In this document: piece after piece, positions 1-5,274 of the stretch | How positions within the stretch are numbered: the first letter of the stretch is position 1 | How the letters are laid out: the number at the start of each line of letters is the position of its first letter | Source of the DNA: Gammaproteobacteria bacterium | Lineage (GTDB): Bacteria; Pseudomonadota; Gammaproteobacteria; GCA-001735895 | NCBI GenBank assembly: GCA_003231795.1 | Contig: QIJI01000505.1 | Location: 1-7,108, forward strand | Direction: 5' to 3' | Length of the DNA: 7,108 bases | Made by a program: the position numbers and the translations under genes | Notes under the pieces: model-generated | Seen by the model: the letters and a program-made list of their open reading frames with translations, nothing else | Database searches by the model: none | Told to the model about the DNA's origin: nothing

Positions 1-42
1 GGTGAAGAGTTTGCGCAACACGTAACCGACACGTTTCAGTGA
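1..42 (+). CDS. dsbD: C-terminal end of a gene, probably dsbD (partial)
   Basis: Frame 1 is open from the first base and reads G-E-E-F-A-Q-H-V-T-D-T-F-Q followed by TGA at 40-42. The ending resembles the extreme C-terminus of DsbD, the inner-membrane thiol:disulfide interchange protein that carries electrons from cytoplasmic thioredoxin to periplasmic acceptors. The E. coli protein likewise ends with a glycine or phenylalanine-alanine stretch and a short helix. Context supports this: dsbD/dipZ lies just upstream of aroQ-accBC in Pseudomonas, and the next gene here is a periplasmic thioredoxin-like protein. The stop codon overlaps the GTG start of that gene by four bases (GTGA), which suggests translational coupling. 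Thirteen residues are too few for a secure call; the assignment rests mainly on gene order. Confidence 0.5.
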   Translation, partial: GEEFAQHVTDTFQ

Positions 43-563
43 AACGCAACAAACTGCTTCCTGGCCTGGTCGTGCTGATATCGATGCTGGCTGGAATCGT
101 GATTTTTCATTTTTTCAATTCAGACTCGAATTCAACACTGATAGACAGCTTTGAACTTACCGCAATACCGCTTACTAATATTGACGGCGAGCAATCCATG
201 GTCGGCGACTGGCGCGGTCAAATCCTGGTGGTTAACTTCTGGGCACCCTGGTGTCTGCCCTGTCGACGCGAAATCCCAACACTCATTCAACTCAATCAGA
301 GCTATAGTTCGCAGAATATTTCATTTCTTGGAATTGCTCTCGACAGCGAAGATTCGGTGCGCCGCTTCGCCGACGAGTTCCAGATTAACTATCCAATGTT
401 TCTCGCCGGTAACCGGATCTCCATGTACAACGCCGCCTTCGGTAACCCCAGCGGCAGCTTGCCATTTACCGTGATTGTTGATCGACAACTACGTATTGTT
501 TTTCGACACAATGGCGAAGTAAGCGAGACCCAGCTGCGAAATCAACTGGATAAGCTGCTGTAA
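39..563 (+). CDS. TlpA-like membrane-anchored thiol-disulfide oxidoreductase
   Basis: A 174-residue thioredoxin-fold protein of the TlpA/ResA/AhpC-TSA-Redoxin group. Residues 2-5 are basic and residues 6-26 form one hydrophobic segment, so it is probably an inner-membrane protein with its domain in the periplasm. The active site is W-A-P-W-C-L-P-C, with cysteines C72 and C75, followed by R-R-E-I-P. The cis-proline is P142 in S-L-P-F-T-V-I-V-D. The family reduces disulfides in the envelope, for example in cytochrome c maturation or enzyme repair, and is usually recharged by DsbD/CcdA; the adjacent dsbD-like end fits such a pair. The GTG start at 39 overlaps the upstream stop and has no clear Shine-Dalgarno sequence, consistent with coupled translation. 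It directly precedes the membrane segment, so it is the natural start. The exact substrate cannot be told. Confidence 0.88.
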   Translation: MKRNKLLPGLVVLISMLAGIVIFHFFNSDSNSTLIDSFELTAIPLTNIDGEQSMVGDWRGQILVVNFWAPWCLPCRREIPTLIQLNQSYSSQNISFLGIALDSEDSVRRFADEFQINYPMFLAGNRISMYNAAFGNPSGSLPFTVIVDRQLRIVFRHNGEVSETQLRNQLDKLL

Positions 564-573
564 CCACAACACA

Positions 574-595
574 GGCCGGACTTATTGATCCGGTC
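574..595 (+). terminator. Hairpin just after the tlpA-like gene, weak terminator candidate
   Basis: GGCCGGA (574-580) and TCCGGTC (589-595) pair as a 7-bp stem with one G-T wobble and an 8-base loop, starting 11 bases after the stop codon. The position suits a terminator. However, the bases directly downstream (GACTGAGGATAATTTT) contain no immediate T-run, so efficient intrinsic termination is doubtful. It may instead be an attenuating or RNA-stabilising hairpin. Confidence 0.3.
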
Positions 596-644
596 GACTG
601 AGGATAATTTTCTGTAAAATCAAAGAACAAGCAAGGGCACGAGC

Positions 645-716
645 ATGTTTATGAATTGTTCGGGCCAGGCCGTTTACCAGAATCATTGTCGACAATTTCG
701 CCAATCAGGCGCGTAA
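645..716 (+). CDS. Possible 23-residue leader ORF upstream of aroQ
   Basis: A short frame runs from ATG at 645 to TAA at 714-716, 80 bases before aroQ, and encodes 23 residues (M-F-M-N-C-S-G-Q-A-V-Y-Q-N-H...). It has a respectable AAGGG ribosome-binding sequence at 633-637, seven bases before the start. That is better than the site in front of aroQ itself. A TAAAAT box (615-620), possibly a -10 element, lies about 25 bases before the ATG, but no good -35 accompanies it. The peptide matches no family I know and contains no run of one regulatory amino acid, so a classical attenuator is not evident. It may be chance. Confidence 0.18.
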   Translation: MFMNCSGQAVYQNHCRQFRQSGA

Positions 717-767
717 ATCGCAAAAACTGGACTCTATCTTGTCGATATGTGAAAATTCCCGCCAATC
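686..767 (+). promoter_or_regulatory. Imperfect direct repeat in the aroQ-accBC leader, possible operator
   Basis: Two related blocks stand in the spacer upstream of aroQ. Block A (686-706) is TTGTCGA, then CAATTT, then CGCCAATC. Block B (739-767) is TTGTCGA, then a longer insert ending AAAATTCC, then CGCCAATC. Block A also contains a perfect 12-base palindrome, ATTGTCGACAAT (685-696). This spacer should hold the promoter of the aroQ-accB-accC-prmA block, but I could not find a -35/-10 pair with proper spacing. Binding of a regulator is an inference from the repeat pattern only. Confidence 0.3.
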
Positions 768-795
768 GACCCAATAGCCCGAAAGCACCTGACTA

Positions 796-1245
796 ATGAC
801 AAAAATACTGGTTATCCATGGTCCCAACCTGAACATGCTGGGTACCCGTGAGCCTGAAGTTTATGGTTCGGATACGCTCGAGTCGATTAACCAGACCCTG
901 ATCGAAATGGCCGCAGAAAAAGAAATCAACCTGGAAACGTTTCAATCCAATGTCGAAGGGGATATTGTCAGTTGTATCCAGAATGCCGGCACCAGCGATA
1001 CCCATTTCGTGATCATTAATCCCGCTGCTTATACCCATACCAGTATCGCCATTCGTGATGCTTTCCTGGCAACTCGAATTCCATTTATCGAAGTCCATTT
1101 GTCCAACATCTTTACTCGTGAAGAATTCAGAATGCATTCTTACCTGTCAGATCTGGCCATTGGCATCATTAGTGGGTTCGGCAAATACAGCTATCTGCTC
1201 GCTTTCGAAGCAGCCGTTATTCATTGCAAACAATCCAGCCAATAG
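796..1245 (+). CDS. aroQ: Type II 3-dehydroquinate dehydratase
   Basis: A 149-residue class II dehydroquinase, the usual length. It removes water from 3-dehydroquinate to give 3-dehydroshikimate in the cytoplasmic shikimate pathway; the type II enzyme forms dodecamers. The N-terminal signature I-H-G-P-N-L-N-M-L-G-T-R-E-P (7-20) is present, with Arg18 and the catalytic Tyr23 on the lid loop. The substrate-binding stretch I-N-P-A-A-Y-T-H-T-S (74-83) and the E-V-H-L-S-N segment with Glu99, His101 and Arg108 follow, then H-S-Y-L-S-D. One departure: the usual F-Q-S-N-H-E-G reads F-Q-S-N-V-E-G (Val53). The ATG at 796 places the signature at the normal distance from the N-terminus; the ribosome-binding site (GAAAG at 781-785) is weak. 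The gene lies 11 bases upstream of accB, the arrangement seen in many Gammaproteobacteria. Confidence 0.97.
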   Translation: MTKILVIHGPNLNMLGTREPEVYGSDTLESINQTLIEMAAEKEINLETFQSNVEGDIVSCIQNAGTSDTHFVIINPAAYTHTSIAIRDAFLATRIPFIEVHLSNIFTREEFRMHSYLSDLAIGIISGFGKYSYLLAFEAAVIHCKQSSQ

Positions 1246-1256
1246 AGAATTATTAA

Positions 1257-1700
1257 ATGGATATCCGAAAAGTTAAAAAATTGATCGAACTGCTAGAAGA
1301 GTCCGGAATTGCCGAACTCGAAATTAAAGAAGGCGAAGAATCGGTAAGAATTAGCCGCATGATGCCCAACATGGTTCAAAACCTGGTGCAGGCACCCGCT
1401 CCCGTGGCGATGACTGCGGCGCCGGCAGCCGGTATTGCTACGCCCGAAATTGCAGAGACAGTGAGCGGACATCAGGTGAAATCGCCGATGGTCGGCACCT
1501 TCTATGAATCAGCTTCACCCACTTCCGGGCCCTTCGTGACTCCGGGCCAGAAAGTGAATGCCGGTGATACGCTTTGTATCATTGAGGCTATGAAAATGAT
1601 GAACCAGATCGAGGCTGACCAGTCGGGCACGGTTCGTTCCATTCTGGTTGAAAACGGCAGTCCGGTCGAATTCGACCAGATACTGTTCATCATAGAGTAA
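1257..1700 (+). CDS. accB: Biotin carboxyl carrier protein of acetyl-CoA carboxylase
   Basis: A 147-residue BCCP, slightly shorter than the 156-residue E. coli protein because the linker is short. It carries biotin, which AccC carboxylates and the AccAD carboxyltransferase then uses to make malonyl-CoA, the first committed step of fatty acid synthesis. The N-terminal region M-D-I-R-K-V-K-K-L-I-E-L-L-E-E-S (1-16), thought to contact AccC, is intact. A proline/alanine-rich linker spans about 44-63. The biotinyl domain starts at V-K-S-P-M-V-G-T-F-Y (74-83) and keeps the 'thumb' insertion S-P-T-S-G-P-F. The biotin acceptor is Lys113 in E-A-M-K-M-M-N-Q-I-E. The ATG at 1257 follows the aroQ stop by 11 bases, with AGAGAA as a weak ribosome-binding site. 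Co-transcription with accC is expected. In E. coli, AccB represses its own operon; whether that applies here cannot be seen. Confidence 0.98.
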   Translation: MDIRKVKKLIELLEESGIAELEIKEGEESVRISRMMPNMVQNLVQAPAPVAMTAAPAAGIATPEIAETVSGHQVKSPMVGTFYESASPTSGPFVTPGQKVNAGDTLCIIEAMKMMNQIEADQSGTVRSILVENGSPVEFDQILFIIE

Positions 1701-1719
1701 CAGCGGCGAGAGACTACCC

Positions 1720-3063
1720 ATGCTCGAAAAAATATTGATCGCCAATCGCGGTGAAATCGCATTACGCATTTTACGTGCCTGTCGCGAAATGAACATCAAA
1801 ACGGTCGCGGTTCATTCCACCGCGGATCGTGACCTGAAACACGTACGACTGGCCGACGAATCGGTTTGTATCGGGCCGGCGTCATCCCTTGAAAGCTACC
1901 TGAATATTCCGGCACTGATCTGTGCCGCAGAGCTCACCAATGCCGACGGTATTCACCCGGGTTACGGGTTTCTGTCAGAAAATGCCGAATTCGCCGAGCA
2001 GGTTGAATCCAGCGGTTTCAAATTTATCGGCCCCAGCGCGGCTGCCATTCGCACCATGGGAGACAAAGTCGCTGCGATCAAGGCCATGAAAGACTCCGGA
2101 GTCCCCACGGTTCCGGGTTCAGATGGCCAGCTCGGTGACAACAAGGAGAAAAATCTGGAGATCGGTCGAAAAATCGGTTATCCGGTCATAATCAAAGCCG
2201 CCGGTGGTGGCGGTGGCCGCGGTATGCGTGTGGTGCATGCAGAAGGCAGCCTTTTAAACTCGATTCAACTGACCAAGTCAGAAGCTGCTGCTGCTTTCAA
2301 CAATGATACGGTGTACATGGAAAAGTTTCTGGGCTCTCCGCGCCATATTGAAATCCAGGTATTGGCCGATGCACACGGCAATGCGATTCATCTGGGTGAA
2401 CGTGACTGTTCGATGCAGCGGCGCCATCAAAAAGTAGTCGAAGAAGCGCCGGCACCAGGTATCACTGAAGAACAGCGAGCTAAAATCGGCAATCGTTGTG
2501 CCCAGGCATGTATCAGCATGGGCTACGAAGGTGCAGGTACATTCGAGTTTCTATACGAGGACGACGAGTTTTATTTCATCGAAATGAATACCCGCGTTCA
2601 AGTTGAGCATCCGGTCACCGAAATGGTGACCTGGGTCGATATCATCAAGGAACAAATCTCAATAGCCTCGGGATTGCCGCTGCGCTTCAAACAGGAGGAT
2701 ATCAAGATTCAGGGGCACGCGATCGAATGCCGGATCAACGCCGAAGATTCAAAAACCTTTTTGCCATCTCCGGGGAAGATCACCCTCTATCATGCACCCG
2801 GTGGTCCGGGGGTACGCATGGATTCGCATATCTACAACGGTTATACCGTGCCCCCCTACTATGATTCGATGATTGGAAAACTGATTACCTACGGTAGCAC
2901 AAGAGAATCTGCTATTGCGCGCATGAACGGTGCCTTGTCGGAAATTGTGATCGAAGGCATCAGGACCAATATTGACCTGCAAAAAGAAATTCTCAGCGAC
3001 GGCAATTTCGCGATAGGGGGTACCAATATTCATTACCTCGAGAAAAAACTCGGAATTGATTGA
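1720..3063 (+). CDS. accC: Biotin carboxylase subunit of acetyl-CoA carboxylase
   Basis: A 447-residue ATP-grasp biotin carboxylase (E. coli 449). It uses ATP and bicarbonate to carboxylate the biotin on AccB. Residue numbering matches E. coli: Lys116, Lys159, the glycine-rich lid G-G-G-G-G-R-G (162-168), His209, Lys238, the metal ligands Glu276 and Glu288, the catalytic Arg292, Val295 and Glu296 in N-T-R-V-Q-V-E-H, and Arg338. The N-terminal biotin carboxylase fold begins L-I-A-N-R-G-E-I-A (6-14). An unusual detail is Trp305 in V-T-W-V-D-I-I, where I recall glycine being usual. The ATG at 1720 lies 19 bases after accB, with GGCGAGAG (1705-1712) as the ribosome-binding region. The gene is intact and clearly functional by sequence. 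Confidence 0.98.
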   Translation: MLEKILIANRGEIALRILRACREMNIKTVAVHSTADRDLKHVRLADESVCIGPASSLESYLNIPALICAAELTNADGIHPGYGFLSENAEFAEQVESSGFKFIGPSAAAIRTMGDKVAAIKAMKDSGVPTVPGSDGQLGDNKEKNLEIGRKIGYPVIIKAAGGGGGRGMRVVHAEGSLLNSIQLTKSEAAAAFNNDTVYMEKFLGSPRHIEIQVLADAHGNAIHLGERDCSMQRRHQKVVEEAPAPGITEEQRAKIGNRCAQACISMGYEGAGTFEFLYEDDEFYFIEMNTRVQVEHPVTEMVTWVDIIKEQISIASGLPLRFKQEDIKIQGHAIECRINAEDSKTFLPSPGKITLYHAPGGPGVRMDSHIYNGYTVPPYYDSMIGKLITYGSTRESAIARMNGALSEIVIEGIRTNIDLQKEILSDGNFAIGGTNIHYLEKKLGID

Positions 3064-3079
3064 ATCAGGCGATCACGCA

Positions 3080-3961
3080 ATGACATGGTGGCAATTCAGC
3101 GTGAATTGTCAGGCTTGTGAACTGCAACATGTCGAAAATCTGATGCTTGAAAATGGGGCTCTCAGCCTGTCATTAACCGATGCCGGTGACGAGCCTATTT
3201 ATGAACCCCTGCCCGGCGATACCCCGGTCTGGCGCGAGTCGATCCTGACCGCTACTTTTGCAGCCTCGATCGATGCCCAGGCACTTCGTCAGCGGTTAAG
3301 CGCTGCGATGCCGGCTCATTTGGCGACCACTTTACATTTCCACCCGTTGCAGGATCAGGACTGGGATCTGGCTTACAGGCAACATCTCCAACCGCTGCAA
3401 TGCGCAACCAATCTGTGGATTGTTCCAAGCTGGCTCGAACCCCCGGATCCGGATGCCACGGTGATTCGGCTCGACCCGGGCATAGCATTTGGAACCGGGG
3501 GCCATTCGACCACGGCATTATGCCTGTCCTGGCTTGCCGATCATCCATTAGCGGGATGCAAGGCCATCGATTATGGTTGTGGTTCCGGCATACTGGCCAT
3601 CACAGCCTGTAAACTGGGGGCTGATCGAGTGCTCGCGGTTGATATCGATCCACAGGCATTGAGCGCCTGTGACTCTAACCGGATAATCAATGATATCCCC
3701 GACGGCCAGATCGATATCTGCCTGCCAGACGATATGCAGGACTTCGAAAGCGACTTGCTGATTGCCAATATCCTGGCGCAACCGCTGGTCGAACTGGCCC
3801 CTCGCTTCGCTCCACTGGTCAGGACGGGAGGTAAAATATTACTTTCAGGGATACTCAAAACCCAGCTGAAAGAGATACAATCGGCCTACGATCCTTTTTT
3901 CGAACTAGACCCCGAGCGCATCGATGAAGACTGGATCAGCATAAGCGGTCAACGAACTTAG
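3080..3961 (+). CDS. prmA: Ribosomal protein L11 methyltransferase
   Basis: A 293-residue protein, the same length as E. coli PrmA. It uses S-adenosylmethionine to trimethylate ribosomal protein L11. The N-terminal L11-recognition domain (about 1-60) includes Y-E-P-L-P-G-D (41-47). The linker region is followed by L-W-I-V-P-S-W (112-118) and L-D-P-G-I-A-F-G-T-G-G-H-S-T-T (131-145), where E. coli has T-H-P-T-T. The SAM-binding motif is D-Y-G-C-G-S-G-I-L-A (164-173), with the acidic ribose contact near Asp188, and the family motif N-I-L-A at 230-233. The ATG at 3080 is preferred over a TTG at 3056 inside the end of accC: it gives the family length, aligns M-T-W-W-Q-F with E. coli M-P-W-I-Q-L, and has AGG (3067-3069) at a workable distance. 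It follows accC by 16 bases, so it is likely in the same operon. Confidence 0.96.
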   Translation: MTWWQFSVNCQACELQHVENLMLENGALSLSLTDAGDEPIYEPLPGDTPVWRESILTATFAASIDAQALRQRLSAAMPAHLATTLHFHPLQDQDWDLAYRQHLQPLQCATNLWIVPSWLEPPDPDATVIRLDPGIAFGTGGHSTTALCLSWLADHPLAGCKAIDYGCGSGILAITACKLGADRVLAVDIDPQALSACDSNRIINDIPDGQIDICLPDDMQDFESDLLIANILAQPLVELAPRFAPLVRTGGKILLSGILKTQLKEIQSAYDPFFELDPERIDEDWISISGQRT

Positions 3962-3969
3962 GGCACAAA

Positions 3970-4791
3970 ATGTTTAGCAGCACTCATCTCGGCGAAGTCC
4001 TGGAAACCACCTGCAATCAATGCAAGAGTCGTTTTCGCATCACCGAAAGGCAATTAAAACAGGCATACGGCAAAGTCTGTTGTGGCGAATGCGGCAGTGT
4101 ATTTAACGCGTTGCTCGGGTTGAAAAATTATGATGGAGAGTTGCCCCCTGATTATTTGCTGCAGCAGTTCGACGAAGACGAACCCCCTGTTGATGACCGG
4201 GTTGATATCCCTATTGGTGACAGGGTTGAAGAATCGGTGCAGGCGACAGAAGCCGAAGTCGAGACCGCTCGCGAATTAAGCCTGCATGAAGCCATGTACG
4301 GTTCGCAACGGCGCTCATTTTTTTCGATGTCCCCGCTGACCTGGCTTATCGGGATTCTGTTGTTAAGCGCCATTGGCGTCGCGCAGGCCATTTACTATCA
4401 GCGATATGAACTAATACAGAATCCCAGATACCAGCAACAGGTTATCAATATTTGCCAGCTGTTACCCTGTGCCCAGTCACAGTTCTCGAGTACCGAACAA
4501 GTTCGATTGCTGGAGCGAAATGTATTTACCCATCCAGTATCGAGCAACGCATTGATGATGACCGGTTCATTCGTGAACAAAGCTCCATTCGCGCAAAAAC
4601 TGCCAGACATGTTGATCAGTCTGTTTGACATCCAGGGAAAGCTGATTGCAAACCGTGTTTTCACAGCACCCGAATATCTTTTGACGGATAAAAATCGCAG
4701 CGTCATGCAGCCACAGAAACCAGTTCAATTTCGACTGGAAGTAGTCGACCCGGGTACCGACGCGTTAACCTACGAATTCGAGTTTTTCTAA
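3970..4791 (+). CDS. Membrane-anchored zinc-ribbon protein with DUF3426 domain
   Basis: A 273-residue protein of unknown function, of the type regularly found between prmA and dusB. The N-terminal MJ0042-type zinc ribbon has C15-N-Q-C18 and C38-G-E-C41, with typical surrounding residues S-R-F-R-I-T and S-V-F-N-A. An extra Cys37 sits directly before the second pair. An acidic, probably disordered linker (about 55-107) contains the near-repeat D-D-R-V-D and G-D-R-V-E. One transmembrane helix lies at about 122-143, preceded by R-R, which puts the zinc ribbon in the cytoplasm and the C-terminal DUF3426 region (about 145-273) in the periplasm. The region ends in a family-like F-R-L-E-V-V-D-P...F-E-F-F pattern. 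The gene starts eight bases after prmA, so it belongs to the same transcription unit. In related genomes dusB would follow almost directly; here a 483-base gap follows. Confidence 0.85.
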   Translation: MFSSTHLGEVLETTCNQCKSRFRITERQLKQAYGKVCCGECGSVFNALLGLKNYDGELPPDYLLQQFDEDEPPVDDRVDIPIGDRVEESVQATEAEVETARELSLHEAMYGSQRRSFFSMSPLTWLIGILLLSAIGVAQAIYYQRYELIQNPRYQQQVINICQLLPCAQSQFSSTEQVRLLERNVFTHPVSSNALMMTGSFVNKAPFAQKLPDMLISLFDIQGKLIANRVFTAPEYLLTDKNRSVMQPQKPVQFRLEVVDPGTDALTYEFEFF

Positions 4792-4880
4792 CAAGTCGCC
4801 GCAACAGGTGCCGATACAACATCGTAATATTTGTACATTGTACTTCTCCAATCCCGGTGCTTGATCCGGATGTTACTTAA
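4792..4880. other. Left part of the intergenic gap, no gene seen
   Basis: No credible gene and no hairpin-plus-T-run terminator follow the DUF3426 gene. The only notable sequence is TGTACATTGTAC (4832-4843) followed by TTCTCCAATCC. In reverse complement this resembles the GTAC-rich segment inside the neighbouring repeat element (5051-5070). It may be a fragment of a second, inverted copy, but the match is short. Confidence 0.3.
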
Positions 4881-5147
4881 GGGTATTTCTAAAAATAGTG
4901 ATTTTTCAGTGACTGGCATTTGCTCCTGCAAAGCCAGCATACATGCCATCCATGGCAATAAGTGCAAGGAGCCGAAGCGCAGCGGAGACAACAGCCGAAG
5001 GCTGGCCCGAAGGGCGAGGACGAAGTCCGAGTAACCGCCGCGCGCAGAACCGGAGTGTACGATTTGTACATGAGGATCGACCGGGCTGGCGTACCAGCAC
5101 GGAGCTGACGCGGCAATCGCTGAAAAGCGCATTTTTAGAGGTGTCCC
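4881..5147. repeat. MITE-like structured intergenic element with terminal inverted repeats
   Basis: A 267-base block whose ends are imperfect inverted repeats. The left end reads GGGTATTTCTAAAAAT, then TTTTTCAGTGACTGGC (4881-4917). The reverse complement of the right end reads GGGACACCTCTAAAAAT, then TTTTCAGCGATTGCCG (5147-5111). Both share GGG, CTAAAAAT and TTTTCAG, with small gaps. Inside are several hairpins: a 10-bp stem with one bulged A (4913-4937), TGCCAT-CC-ATGGCA (4944-4957), three consecutive GAA-loop hairpins (4992-5028), TGTAC-GATTT-GTACA (5056-5070), GCTGG-CGTA-CCAGC (5085-5098) and CGCT-GAAA-AGCG (5118-5129). Reading frames cross it on both strands but none resembles a protein. 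I have an impression of similar blocks in other marine Gammaproteobacteria, which I cannot check. No target-site duplication is evident. It could be a non-autonomous mobile repeat, a dispersed regulatory repeat or a structured RNA. Confidence 0.6.
4992..5028 (+). other. Three consecutive mini-hairpins with GAA loops
   Basis: Within the repeat element three short stems follow each other, each closed by the same GAA triloop: CAGCC-GAA-GGCTG (4992-5004), GCCC-GAA-GGGC (5005-5015) and, two bases later, GGAC-GAA-GTCC (5018-5028). The stems differ in sequence while pairing and loop are kept, which suggests structure rather than a copied motif. Confidence 0.6.
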
Positions 5148-5202
5148 GATTCGGCACATCGCAAAATAAGTCACATTAATACCGGCATCGAAATTTACTG
5201 CT

Positions 5203-5214
5203 ATCTGCGCAGAT
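5203..5214. other. 12-base palindrome ahead of the SulP gene
   Basis: ATCTGCGCAGAT is a perfect palindrome 60 bases upstream of the SulP start, in the right part of the gap (5148-5274), where nothing else stands out. A dimeric regulator could bind there. A T7 run (5233-5239) lies 18 bases downstream, too far for the pair to act as an intrinsic terminator. No convincing -35/-10 promoter was found. Confidence 0.25.
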
Positions 5215-5274
5215 TAACTCGGAGTATATTGCTTTTTTTGCCGCCACTTGCTGAACTAGTCATTCCGGCACTCG

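Noticed and set aside
793..1137. 114-codon minus-strand frame opposite aroQ
   Set aside because: It is an antisense shadow of a clear type II dehydroquinase gene, with no domain of its own.
3056..3079. TTG at 3056 as the prmA start
   Set aside because: It would overlap the end of accC and add eight residues absent from the family. The ATG at 3080 gives the standard 293 residues and N-terminus.
4788..5179. Several open frames on both strands across the intergenic gap (for example 4788-5174 minus and 4943-5179 plus)
   Set aside because: They overlap each other in different frames within a hairpin-rich repeat. Their Arg/Ser-rich products match no family and they lack good ribosome-binding sites.
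5203..5239. Palindrome plus T7 run as an intrinsic terminator before SulP
   Set aside because: The T-run is 18 bases from the palindrome, and the palindrome leaves almost no loop, so it does not form a standard terminator.
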